A DNA stretch of 64,000 nucleotides from Areca catechu (lineage: Eukaryota > Streptophyta > Magnoliopsida > Arecales > Arecaceae). The notes under the pieces were generated by a model that worked only from the letters and a program-made list of their open reading frames with translations, made no database searches and had not been told where the DNA came from. Below, one piece after another: positions 1-11,350 of the stretch. Both the position numbers and the translations under genes were made by a program. Numbering within the stretch: the stretch's first letter is position 1; every line of letters begins with the position of its first letter. The DNA is taken from contig CM038040.1 in the NCBI GenBank assembly GCA_021397845.1, positions 60,900,088 to 60,964,087 of the forward strand, read 5' to 3'.

Positions 1-1648
1 AGAATTTTAATACTATATCCAGTTTGTTTCTCAACCATACTTTGATACTCTTTGAATCGATCAAAGGTTTCAGACTTGTGTTTCATCTGATATACATGTC
101 CAAATGTAGATAAGTCATCAATAAACATGATGAAATAAGAGTATCCACCTCTGGCCTGAGTTGTCATAGGTCCACATACATCAGTATGTACAAGACCTAA
201 TAATTCGGTTGCCTTGTCTCCATGTCCAGTGAATGGAGACTTGGTCATTTTACCTATGAGACAAGACTCACAAGTTCCTAATGATTGAAAATCATGAGGA
301 TCAAAGTAATTATCTTTAACTAACTTGTTTATCCTTGACTCACTTATATGACCCAATCAGCAATGCCAGAGAAATATGACATTAACATTATCTCTCTTTC
401 TTTTCTTGTTATCAACAAGTAATATTCTATCATTGGGTTCTAAAGTTAAAAGACTATTGATAAAATAACCATGTCCAAATCTTTTATTATAATAAAGAAT
501 AAAGCAGCCATTGCTCTTTATACTTATTTCAAATCCTTGTTGTAATAATAAGGGTATAGAAATAATGTTTCTTATAACATTTGGGATATAGTAACAATCT
601 TCTAACTTTAGTACATTACCCGAAGGTAATAATAGAAGATAGGTGCCCACAGCTTTAGCATACATGGCTTTCAACTTGTACCATATAGCTCGAAGTCACC
701 TTTCTTCAAGCTTCTAATTCTGTGGAGTCCTTGCAATGACTTACAGATATGAGATCCACATGCGGTATCCAATACCTATGAATTAGAAATAGAAGCACTT
801 AATGATAAATTTATTTGTATCATGTACAAACCTTTAGATGCTCCTCTAGCATCTTGCTTCACACTTGCAAGATATGTCTTGCAATTTTTCTTTCAATGCC
901 CCTACTTGCCGTAGTGGAAACAGGCTCCATCATTAACAGCCTTCTTTGCTTTCTTTTTCTTCTAGATGCTCCTTTTAGGGTTGAGTTTTTTTTTCAAACC
1001 TATCTTTGTTGCATGTTTCTTCTTCCCATCAACAAGAAGAAGATGAGTCTTATCTCCCTCAGAATGGCTCTCTGCTATCTTAAGCATGTTAAGTAGCTCA
1101 GGCAAAGAAATATTTAGTTTGTTCATATGATAATTTAGAACAAACTGAGAGTAGGAATCCGGGAGTGACTACAGGATCAAGTCCTAGTTGAGTTCACCAT
1201 CTATTACAAACCCTAATTGACCTAATTGAGTGATTAAGTCAATCATTTTCAAAACATGGGCTTGACCTGATGAACCCTCACACATACGTGTACAGAACAA
1301 CTGCTTTGATATCTCGTACCGAGCAGCCCTACTATGCTCTCCATAAAGCTCCTTTAGATTGAGCAATATGGACTAAGGTTCCATCTCTTCATGTTGCCTC
1401 TGAAGCTCATTGCTCATTGAGACCAACATGATGCATCTGATAGTCATGCTGTTATTTAGCCACATTTTATGTGTGTCCCTTTCCTCCTCGAAGCATCCTC
1501 TCCGATCGGCTCTGGATCTGGAGAATCAAGAATATAAGAAAGCATCTACTGAATTAATACTATCCTCAAGTTCCTCAACTAGTCTACATAATTGGGACTG
1601 GCCAACTTATTAGTATCTAATTCCCCATAGTGATAAACTTGAAGCCAT
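1..1648 (-). pseudogene. Ty1/copia gag-protease-integrase remnant
   Basis: Read leftward, this is a decayed copia polyprotein running off the window edge. A likely gag start is the ATG at 1648-1646. A gag block at about 1420-1184 contains LKELYGEHSRAARYEISKQ, typical of plant copia gag. A zinc knuckle at about 915-875 reads CFHY..GH..KKNC, with its second Cys replaced by Tyr and two in-frame stops. The protease motif LDTACGSHIC lies at about 775-745, with Ala where the family has Gly. The pre-integrase segment spans about 674-300. The integrase core begins near 190 with HTDVCGPM, which carries the first catalytic Asp. Stops occur throughout and at least one frameshift sits near 1480, so it is non-functional. 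RT and RNase H would lie left of the window. Confidence 0.88.
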
Positions 1649-1839
1649 AATAAAATCAATATTTAATAAAGAACAGTATAAGCAGACCACTCAAGATGGC
1701 GTTCATAACTAGATAAGGACTTTATATCTAATTATGTCTCCCATTATTTTATTCGAATACCATAACCCTCACCTATGGTAAGCGAGAAATCTTACCATGT
1801 TTCTTTAGTGGGGTTGAGATCCTAATCTCCATAAGTGCC

Positions 1840-2126
1840 TTGTGTTACACAATAAACACTCATGAGTTCAAAGGTAGGAATTTCTTTTCAATTGTGACCC
1901 ATACAATTCTCAACAAATGAACTGTTTCTAAGACACTTATAGTCTTATGTTACACAACAAACTATAATGTCTTAGTTTAGTCAAACCCTTCATTTCCATA
2001 TAGACATGTTCGAATAATATTGCCCTTGTATTACACAATAAAGCAATACTACCAAACATACTATAAAGCATAAACTGCACTAAGATAATTCATATTTAAC
2101 ACTAGGGTAGGCCTTGTGTTACACAA
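1840..2126. repeat. Four dispersed copies of a 13-nt palindrome
   Basis: The near-perfect palindrome TTGTGTTACACAA occurs at 1840-1852 and 2114-2126. One-mismatch copies lie at 1945-1957 and 2026-2038. Each is followed by AAtAAA- or cAAAC-like bases, and spacings are 81-105 nt. They sit just upstream, in element orientation, of the copia gag remnant and so may belong to its leader or LTR. No gene is visible here. Confidence 0.7.
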
Positions 2127-3642
2127 CAAACCTACCATAGTCATTAATATGAACTATACCTGGCATGAAGGAAGGCAAACTGTAGTGTGTTAATTCAATT
2201 GGAATATTCAGTTTAAGATCCAGATATAACCAAATTGGCTTGGTAAGTGGAAGAGATGAAGGGGTCCCTCCGTTGCTTTCCTTAGATACCAAATAAATTG
2301 GCTAGGTTAGACAATGGAACTAATTAAAAAATCTCATTCCCTTTATATTTCCAGAACCACTTGCCTAGACACCAATTGACTAATCATATAATCCTAAATG
2401 AATTTTGCCTCTTGACTAACTTACACTATGACTAATTATTTTAATTATAAGGGCTTTTAGTGGTCTCAAACACATCCTAAGTAAACATCATATTCATGAC
2501 ATCATATAAGCATATAAACCCTAATATGCATAACATAGCATGATTATGACAATAATCCATTCACCTCACTTGTTCATGGGATATGGTCACAGCGGCACCT
2601 CAACACGCCATAGGAGATCTTATTGAATAAGAAGAGAGGGCCTTTAAACCCTACTTGGCTTCTATTACCGGACGGCCATGGTGACTAACCCAATCTGAAA
2701 TAGTTACTGGGATATAACATATCATAATGAATTCATAACACAAAACCATGCACATATGACATGATACCAAATATGTGATATGTGTGTCATCATTCTAGGA
2801 TAACCTTACAATATAACATAATGTGACTAAATAATCTACACATATCTCTATGTAGATTAGGGTTTATGTGTAAAAACACCTAACCAGTGGCAAGCATCAT
2901 ACTATGATTGCCATACATGATAATATTCACTATCATTCAATAGCATGCACCATACACATAGGGCACGAACAAGGCTTTTGGAGCAAGAAGTGTCATGATT
3001 TTTCAAGATAAGACTCCTTCATAAAGGGTCTAATATGATATGTCGTTTGACATATCAAAGACTAATGAAGAGCCATATTTGGCACCCCCCCATCTCCTAT
3101 TTAAAGCCTTCGATGTTTATGTCGAAGGTATCTGATTTATCCTTTTTTTCTTATACTCTTACACTTTGCCACTTTGTCCTCTTTGTCTCTTCCTTTCCTT
3201 GTTAGGACATAGGTCTTTCTTTAAGACAAGTCCGTCATTCAAGATAAGGGTTTAGGAAGAGAATTAGGAAGTGATAAAGAGAGTAAACAGAGGTTTAGGA
3301 GAGGGCTCAGAGTGTTCTACTGGAGAGCAAAGATCTGAGCAAGGAAGGAGTGGCTGCCAAAGGAAGAGAGGCCATCAGAAGAGTCCCGGTGGAATAAGCA
3401 ACCTACTAAGGAATGGTTCCTAGGTTCAATTCCTGTGTGGATCACCTCTGGAGGGCAAGCAATTGTGTGCCTAGTGGAAAGAAGAAGGAATTAGCATTCC
3501 AGGTATTTTTCCAAACCTTGTTTGAATGACTTGTTGATTATAATGAATAAGGGATCTTGGGCTTAGTTTTTCTAGTTCTTGGAGTTTCAAAATGAAATAT
3601 TTTTGAAATCTATTCTTTCGATGTGCCACCAAAACCTTATAG
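2127..3642. other. AT-rich DNA with an LTR-like right end
   Basis: No coding similarity is visible. The right half resembles a plus-strand copia LTR: CTATTTAAAG near 3108 could be a TATA element, and the stretch ends CCTTATA immediately before a primer-binding site. The left LTR boundary was not found, so the assignment is tentative. Confidence 0.35.
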
Positions 3643-3655
3643 TGGTATCAGAGCC
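3643..3655 (+). other. tRNA-Met primer-binding site
   Basis: TGGTATCAGAGCC matches the canonical plant copia primer-binding site, complementary to the 3' end of initiator tRNA-Met. It implies that the sequence to its left is the end of a 5' LTR in plus orientation. No gag follows, so the element is broken or very diverged. It is not the minus-strand copia remnant at 1-1648. Confidence 0.6.
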
Positions 3656-4700
3656 ACCTTATTTTATTCAATTAGATTAGGAGTTAGGTTAGCCTATACA
3701 TGCTAGTATGTAATCTAGCTAACTAATTAGGATCTCATGACCCTAATAAAATACCAATTGACTTCCTAGGCTAATTTCCTAATGTGTGTGATCCTTTGGG
3801 TTCATATCTAGCTAGCGGTAGGTCTAAGTTCAAGCTAATTCGATCCAATCAAACATGATTGACCTAATTAGGTCAAATTGAGCTGACCTAAGTTGCCAAT
3901 TCGAACTAGCTTCCGAATTGACTCAGAATCCAATTGAATTGATTCATAAAAACTTACAAGACATGATTGACATCTAGCAATATATCATGCCTATCTAGAA
4001 GATGTGGAATTTGGTAGAAAGTACCAAAATACCCTTCAGTGGAAAGTTACCGTTCAATTCAATCTTTCGATCATCCTTTATCTTGAATAAGTGATGGGTA
4101 TGGATAATTGTCAAACCCTAGCACTTAGTCATTTTAAATCTCTATTCAATGATGAAAACTCCGATGATGACTGATTAGAAAACAGTTCTAATCTTATCTT
4201 GCTTTAATCAAAGACTCCCTGAGTCATCAATCGAAGAGATTACTTGGGATAACATTTTCTCTTACTAAAAATGATCGATTCCTTGTTGATCCACTCACAT
4301 CCTTCATACACCTTCCACCATATCCGAGAACACCCCGTACATGACTCAATGCCATGAATGAGTATAAAGCAAAACAAGGCTTAGTGTGCATAAGGAACCA
4401 TGGTGATCTCAGGTTTAAATATCACTTGCACAACTCCCACTATGAGAACTATCTCTTGATAAATAGTAAGACTTTCATAAGATATTCTTAGTGTAGATCA
4501 GTTCAGTGAACTCATACCCTAATGAGCACCCTTATCCTTGTATTATAATCTAGACAATTTTGTGGCCATACTAGCCTGGAAGAGAGGACTCCGCCCCTAC
4601 TACTTCACCTACTAATTAGATAAGACTTTTCCCAAGTCTTATTTGAAAATGCTGGCCCATGCACAAAAGTATATTCATGCAGACGATGGAGCTCTCACTC
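3656..4700. other. AT-rich DNA without recognised genes
   Basis: No open frame or domain is recognisable. The only structure noted is an 18-nt perfect palindrome, TTGACCTAATTAGGTCAA, at 3859-3876. Confidence 0.4.
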
Positions 4701-7700
4701 GATGAGAGATCGATGGAAAGCTAAAGAAGAAGCAAGCCTGAGGAGAGCCAAGCAAAGCTCAAGTAGAAAAGCTTGACTTGTCCTATTAACAAAGCTAAAG
4801 AAGAAGCAAGCCTGAGGAGAGCCAAGCAGAGCTTGAGCAGAAAAAAGCTCGACATGTCCCATCGACAAAGTTCCAAGTCAAAGAACTTTACCAGCAAGCT
4901 GGTAATCACACTCCTCTCCTTCCCCTAGAGCCAAATTCTAATGGAGATAGAAGACAAATAGTACTTATGAAGGCCTCATTCACTAAAGCCCCTGACCACT
5001 CGTGACAAGAGCAAATATAGGCATTCTACTAAAAATATAGTCATGACACTAAGCAGTGCTACCACCTGAAAAGAAAGATTGAAAAACTTATTCAGTATGG
5101 CTACCTTAGAAAATATGTTTATGGAGAAGTCTAGCCTGATGCCTAGAATCCTAGCTAGTACTTGACCTAGGTTAAGATCGACAACTGGCCAACTAAGGAG
5201 CAAGTCAGTATGATCTCCTACGAGGTAAAGCACTATTTGAGGAGGCCAAGAGGGAAGGAGAGAGAAGAGAATATAATCTCTTTTTCTAACAGGGACCTTG
5301 TTAGGGTTCACAATCCTAATAATAATGCTATCATTGTTTCTATAATGATAGCAAAGCATGATATAAAAAGAATTCTAGTCGATAATAGAAGTTGGACCGA
5401 TCTTTTATTTTACAATGCTTTTATTTGAATGAACTTGCATCTAAATTGCTTAAAGCAAGTTTTGTACCTTTAATTAGCTTCACTATGGACTCAATCAAGG
5501 TCAAAAGAGAAATCACTCTTTCAGTTATAGTAAGGACTCCATCTTGATAGAGTACTATCTTTATGATATTCATAGTAGTCCGCATGCCCTCGGCTTACAA
5601 TGTCATCCTTGGACCACCAGGGCTGAACCAGCTAGACACCATCATCTTAACTAAATGCCTTCTCATCTACTTCCCAACAAGGAATGGAGTCAATGAGATG
5701 TGTGGAGATCAACAGTTAGCCTAATAGTATTTCTTGATACCACTCAAAGTATAAAAAAAGGCCAATGAAATACCAATTACTGACCAGAGAGAACTAGAGA
5801 AGAAAGGCAAACTGGTCGAACAACTACTCTCCTTCCCATTTAGGACAATCTAGCAAAGTCTATCCAAGATGGAGCTCTTCTATCCAAGGGGAAAGGAGCT
5901 AACTACTGGACTTCTTGTGGATCAATTCTGATATTATTGTTTAGTTGATGTCAAACATACTAGGGATCCCTCTAGAAGTAATCATCCATAAAGTAAACAT
6001 CAATACGAAATACAAGCCAATCTAGTAGAAGAAGAGAAGTTTTATCCCTAAGAGCAAAAGGCCATCGATGAAGAAGTCAATAAACTTTTTAATACTGGAT
6101 TCATCTAAGAAGCCTATTACCCCAACTGCATAGCCAACATTGTCATGGTCGACAAAGCTAGTAAAAAGTGAAGAATCTATATCAACTACACCATCCTTAA
6201 TAAAGCATGTCCAAAGAATAGCTTTCCATTATCAAAGATTGATTAGTTAGTCGATGCAGCATCCAAGCATAAGCTACTCAACTTCATGGATGCCTTATCG
6301 GGTTACAACCAAATTAGTATGGCATTTGAGGATGAGAAAAATACTACTTTCATAATAAATAAAGGTATTTATTGCTATAAGTAATGCCTTTCAGTTTGAA
6401 GAATATAGGAGCTACCTATCAATAATTGGCCAATAAGATCTTTAAGGACCAGATCAGTCAAAACATGAAGATTTATATCGATGACATACTTGTCAAGAGC
6501 TCCGAGGAGGCCAACCATATCAAAAGCTTGGAAGAAGTCTTCAATACCCTTTGTTGATGTTAAATGTAGTTGAATCCAAATAAATATGCCTTTAGTATCA
6601 TAATTGACAAGTTTTTTTGATGCATGGTCACCAAGTGGGGTATCGAAGTAAATCCCAAGAAGATTCAGGCAATCCTCAACATGCGACATCTGACCTCTAA
6701 GAAGAAAGTATGATAACCAAGCAGGTTACAATGCTTAGTTCATTTTGTGATCGGCAGAGCACTACTTACCCTTTTTCAAAGTTTTATGCCAAATGCACAA
6801 CTTCATTTGGATGGAAGAATGCCAACAAGATTTTGAGGAGCTAAAGAAGTTTCTTGCATCTCCACCCCTACTTTCTAAGCCTAAAGTCAAAGAGGAGCTC
6901 TAGTTGTACCTTGCTATATCTCCAGAGATAGTTAGCTCCATGCTTGTTTGGATGGATGACAAAGGAGTCCAAAAGCCTATCTACTATACCAGCAAGCGCT
7001 TGACGATGCAGAGACCAAGTGCTCCAAACTTGAAAAGATTGTTTATACACTAATCATCTTTATACAGTATCTCGGGCCATATTTCTAAGCTCACTCAATT
7101 ATCATCCTGACTGACAACCACTCAAGATTATCTTGTATTAGCCTGATATCTCTAGAAGAATGGCCAATGGATAGTCAAACTTAATGAGTTTGACATCTTC
7201 TATCACTTAAGGTCATCTATGAAGGCTCAAGTCCTAGCCAACTTCCTTGTCGAGTGCCCATTATCGAACAACAAGCCTAAGGAAGCACCTACTAACCTAC
7301 CTACTAAGCAACCTGACCCTGGGATGACCTGGATCCTTCATGTGGATGGTGCTTTGAACACTCAAGGGAGCACTAGACTCATCCTCATAAACTCAAAAGG
7401 GATAGTCACTGAGTATGTCTCATGCTTCTTATTCAAGGTGACCAACAACTAATATGAATTTAAAGCCTTGCTAGCTAGACTAAAGCTAGCCAAGGAAATT
7501 AGGGTGAGGCATCTAATGGTCTTCACCAATTCCTAGCTCATGGCTGGTCAAGTCACTGGTAAGTATGAGTCTCGAGACCCTATGATGGTCAAGTACTTTG
7601 ATAAAGTCCAGACCTTCATGTCAGTACTCCGATACTTCAGAATATCTCACATTCCCCAATGTGAGAACACTAAGGTAGACACACTTTCTTGGCTCACAAC

Positions 7701-9020
7701 CTTAGTAGATAGCTCCCTTGGACAGACATACATTGAGTACTTGGAAGCCCTAGTATCAGTAAAATTGAGGAAGTCTAATAGGTTACCCATGAGCCAAGTT
7801 GGATGGATCTATTCATCAAGTATCCAACTGAAGCCATCCTACCTAATGATCTTAAAGAGATGGGGTTGCTAAAATGAAAAGCTTTTTGGTTCGTGCTATT
7901 GGATGGACAGCTCTACAAGAAGTCCTCATTTTTCTTAGTCAAATGTCTGAGACCCATCAAAGCTAATTATGTACTTCAAAAATCCACGAATGCATCTACA
8001 TAAACCATTTTAGGAGGTAGGTCCTTAGCCTACAAAGCTTTGAGGTAAGAATACTACAGGCTCACCATGTGGAAAGATGCCATGGAGCTTATCCAGAAGT
8101 ATGACCGATGCCAACAGCTTGCCTATATCCAGCAGTAACCGATAACATAGTTGACCCAGCACTCTTCTCCCTAGCCATTCATCTACTGGAGGATGGACAT
8201 ACTCGATCCATTCTCCCAAGCAACTGGTTAGTCAAAATTTTTTATTGTCTCCATCAACTACTTCATCAAATAAGTAGAAGAAAAATACTTAGCATACATT
8301 ACCGAGAACAAGGTCAAAAGTTTCTTCTAAAAATCTATTATTTGTTGATTTAGACTTCCTCACACTATTGTTACTGATAATGGCTAGCAATTTGACAACC
8401 AGGTATTCAAAAAATTCAGCACCAAACTTTATATCCAATACCAAATATGTTGATCACTCTCAATCAAATGGGGAAGTAGAGGTGATGAATCGAATGATTC
8501 TTCAAGGGCTTAGAATAGGTTGGATGAAGCTAAATGCAAGTGAGATAAGGAGTTATCCAGTGTGCTATGGGCATACCTTACCTTACAACTCAAACTTCGA
8601 CAAATTAGACACCCTTCTGCTTGGCCTTTTATATCAAACCAATGATCCCGATCGAGATCAAACTCCTGACCATGTGGATTGAGTGCTTTGATGAGTGAGG
8701 CAACTTAAACCGACTAAGGGCCAACCTCAACCTGCTAGAAGAGACTCGAGATCAAGCCTACCTTTGGATGGCTATGTACCTATAATGAGTAGCTCAATAC
8801 TATAACTCTCATGTAAGGCCAAGAACTTTTCATCCAGGAAATCTTGTACTACGGTATGCAGAGGTCATAAGATCGATTGAGCAAGGCAACCTTTTCGAAA
8901 CTAAGAGGGACCCTATCGAGTAATAGAAGCTTTACATCGAGGAGCGTAATAGATCAAAGACCTTAATGGAACTCCATTTAAATATGGAATGCTGAGAATC
9001 TCTAAATCTATTATCAATGA
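4700..9020 (+). pseudogene. Element A: degraded Ty3/gypsy (Tat) gag-pol
   Basis: This is a Tat-lineage polyprotein decayed in all frames but readable in order. The gag tail at about 5040-5130 shows GHDTKQCYHLKRKIEKLI. The protease at about 5366-5425 reads RILVDNRSWTDLLFYNAF, with the active site changed from DSG to DNR. RT at about 5990-6720 includes SGYNQI and IYIDDILV, with a frameshift near 6385. RNase H at about 6890-7230 is followed by the extra RNase H found in Tat elements (WILHVDGALN, about 7330). Integrase at about 8000-8700 includes the QSNGEVEV block with the third catalytic acid. Pol ends at TGA 9018-9020, aligning with the YYQ stop of element C. This looks the oldest of the four Tat copies. 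Confidence 0.85.
4717..4866 (+). repeat. 74-bp tandem duplication in element A gag
   Basis: Two near-identical units begin with AAAGCTAAAGAAGAAGCAAG at 4717 and 4791. They differ mainly by small changes near the right end of the second copy. The unit corresponds to the Lys/Arg-rich gag tail and shifts the reading frame. Confidence 0.85.
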
Positions 9021-9122
9021 TGTACTCATTTTCATTCGGCAATACAAAGAAATTTTTTTCTAATAAAGTTCTTAAGTCTCATCTAGTTTTATTGGCACCC
9101 AATCTACCAACCTCGAGCCCCT

Positions 9123-9297
9123 CGATCGACTAGCAATCAGTCATAGTAAAGATAAATGAGTTTCATACCACTATCTATTATTTGGCTGATTGACACCTAG
9201 TCTCAATAAAGATAGGCAAGTTTCCACACCACCATTTCCTATCCAATCATTGACACTCGGACATAGTAAAGATGGATGAGTTCTTACACCACCATCT
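9123..9297 (+). repeat. About 61-bp tandem array downstream of A pol, left part
   Basis: About three degenerate units contain GTAAAGATGGATGAGTTTC, CACCACCATCT and GATTGACA blocks. The array stops abruptly at 9297, where element B begins. It resumes at 24253, so this was one array of about eight units between A's pol and its 3' end. Confidence 0.85.
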
Positions 9298-9541
9298 TGT
9301 TGGTATAGATATGGTGCTCCCAAGTCTTGGAAGGCCATGAGAGAAGTTATGGTGATGACTCCAAGTATCCAGGATCAATTTGTGTCCTAGGACTAGGAAT
9401 GATTTGGTCCTAGGATGAAGGTTTGGCCCTCCACAGGCTTGAGATCCAAGATTTTATATCTTGAGGGGGCTAATCCATGTTGGATCAGATTTCAGTCCAA
9501 ATGGATATGAGAATAGGTTAAGTCAGGGGTGTACATGGACT
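9298..9541 (+). repeat. Element B 5' LTR, left fragment
   Basis: It aligns with 23059-23297 of the 3' LTR. It ends in GTACATGGACT, where element C sequence takes over. About 190 bp of B's LTR corresponding to 23298-23486 is missing at this junction. Confidence 0.85.
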
Positions 9542-9888
9542 CTGATCCAGAAGGGAAAAGAGAAAGGGACGGAGGGGAGGAGATGAAAGCAACAAAGAAG
9601 CCTCCGAGGAGCAAAAAACGAGGGGGCAATAGGAGGAGATAAAAGGAAGGAGAGAATAGACGACAAGGTAGGTGGGCAAGCAAGAAACGGAGGCTGGAGA
9701 CTCCGCTCCAAGAGAAAGATCCAAGGTCCTGAGAGGGGGCCCTTTGGCGTGAGCTCGACAAAGGAATCTAGCCGGGTTTCTATTCTTTCTGGCACCTTTT
9801 TTGCTAGCACGTCTCTAAGTCTGGGACTCCTTCGGGGGCCCGTCCCAGAGAATCTGTTCCCTCTCGCCGTCTACTAACTTGATCGTCG
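9540..9888 (+). repeat. Element C 5' LTR remnant
   Basis: It aligns base for base with 20370-20719 of the 3' LTR and then diverges abruptly after CGTCG. The outer 1.4 kb and the terminal 137 bp present in the 3' LTR are absent. Confidence 0.85.
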
Positions 9889-11344
9889 AAGAGGGAGTTC
9901 CCCGCTCCCCCTCCTCTTCCACCATAGCCGACCTCGGCAGACGGACCTCTCGCGGCCGTCATCAGCAGTTGCAGACCTTGACTATGGCGGTTCGGCAGCT
10001 ACAACATCAGCAGCGCTCCCTAGCCACGCAGCCTCAGCCAGGGACCCCCGCAACCCGGGCCGCAGGGCCGCACGGGAGCCTGCGCTCCATCCAAGGCAGG
10101 CCATCCCAACCACAGGCAGCCTCCAACCCCCGCGGGAGCCATCAAACTCCCGCAAAAAGAAATTACTCCGGTTCGGCGGATCACGAGAGTCGATCCCCGG
10201 TCGATGAAGCCGAGACAGTGCGTCGCAGCAAGCGACGCCGTGGCAAGACCCTGCACCGAGATCGATCGGCGCCCCCTTCACCAGCAGCCTTGGTGGAAGA
10301 TTCCATCGACGAGGCCATCAGGCGCCAGGCCGAGAGGTGTCTGGAGGAGCACGAGCGCAAATTGGCGGAGTTCGCCCGCCGATTTGTCGACCTGCAGAAC
10401 TCCTCAGCAGACCCGGCGGGCTATGACTCCCGTCCTCCCTTTTCTGAAGAAATCCAAGCGGAGCCGATTCCAAGCCGGTTCCGCATGCCGCAGGTGGACC
10501 CCTACGACGGGACCACCAACCCCCTGGACCATCTGGAGATCTACAAGGCTCTCATGAGGGTCCAGGGGGCCATGGACGCTCTTTTGTGCATTGCCTTCCC
10601 CGCTACCCTCCGGAAGGCCGCTCGGGTCTAGTTTACCCGCCTCGAGCCCGGATCTATTTGCTCCTTCCATCAGTTGGAAGGAAAGTTTGTGGCACACTTC
10701 GATGCTTGTCGGAAGGTGCCAAGAGAGGTGGATAGCCTCTTCTCTATCCGCCAGCAGGACCAGGAGCTGCTTCGGGACTACATCACCCAGTTTAAGACCG
10801 CTGCCCTGGAGATCTACAGCCTGGACGAGCCCATTGCCATGCTGGCCCTAAAGCGTGGGCTCAAGACGTCCCGCCTGACCTACTCCCTGGACAAAAAACC
10901 CCCAGGACATACTCCAAGCTCCTCCTCCATACCTACAAGTACATCCAAGTAGAGGAGGCCGACCGCACCCGCCGAGAGCTGGACGGGAAGACTTTGAGGA
11001 AGCCGGCCCCGAGGGACATTCCAGGAGCCTGGAGGCCTGGGCCATCTGCCGACCCTCGCCCGAATCCGAGGTTAAAGGGCGAGGCAGCCCCGGAGTGAAG
11101 GTTCACCCCTCTCCTCGCTCCCCGAACGAAGATCCTCATGGAAATTAAGGGCGAGCACTACCTCCGCCGACCTCCTCCTCAGAACCCGAGAGGTACCCGA
11201 GACAAGTCGAAGTACTTCCAGTTCCACCGCGAGCACGGCCATGACACGGAGGAGTGTCGCAATCTGAAGCGGGAAATTGAGGAGCTGATCAAAAGAGGCT
11301 ACCTCAGGAAGTTCATCAGGAACGAGGTCCCAGCGGAGGGATAG
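9889..11344 (+). pseudogene. Element C gag
   Basis: The frame from 9879 to 10952 encodes a basic, Gln/Arg-rich N-terminus. The conserved gag core follows (FRMPQVDPYDGTTNPLDHLE, about 10480-10540; LRDYITQFKTAALEI, about 10770). A TAG at 10629-10631 replaces an expected Trp codon. A frameshift near 10905 moves the frame. The tail continues as MEIKGEHYLRRPPP (11138) and FHREHGHDTEECRNLKREIE, a zinc-knuckle-like block whose first Cys is Phe. It ends at TAG 11342-11344, in frame with pol. The first codons derive from LTR-junction sequence, so the true start is lost. Confidence 0.82.
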
Positions 11345-11350
11345 CCGCTC

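Noticed and set aside
815..1096. 93-codon plus-strand ORF
   Set aside because: It is antisense to the copia gag/zinc-knuckle region, which explains the sequence.
9492..9810. Hydrophobic Leu/Ser/Pro-rich minus-strand ORFs in element C LTR
   Set aside because: Complement of a purine-rich LTR segment, duplicated at 20269-20769. No start context or family match.
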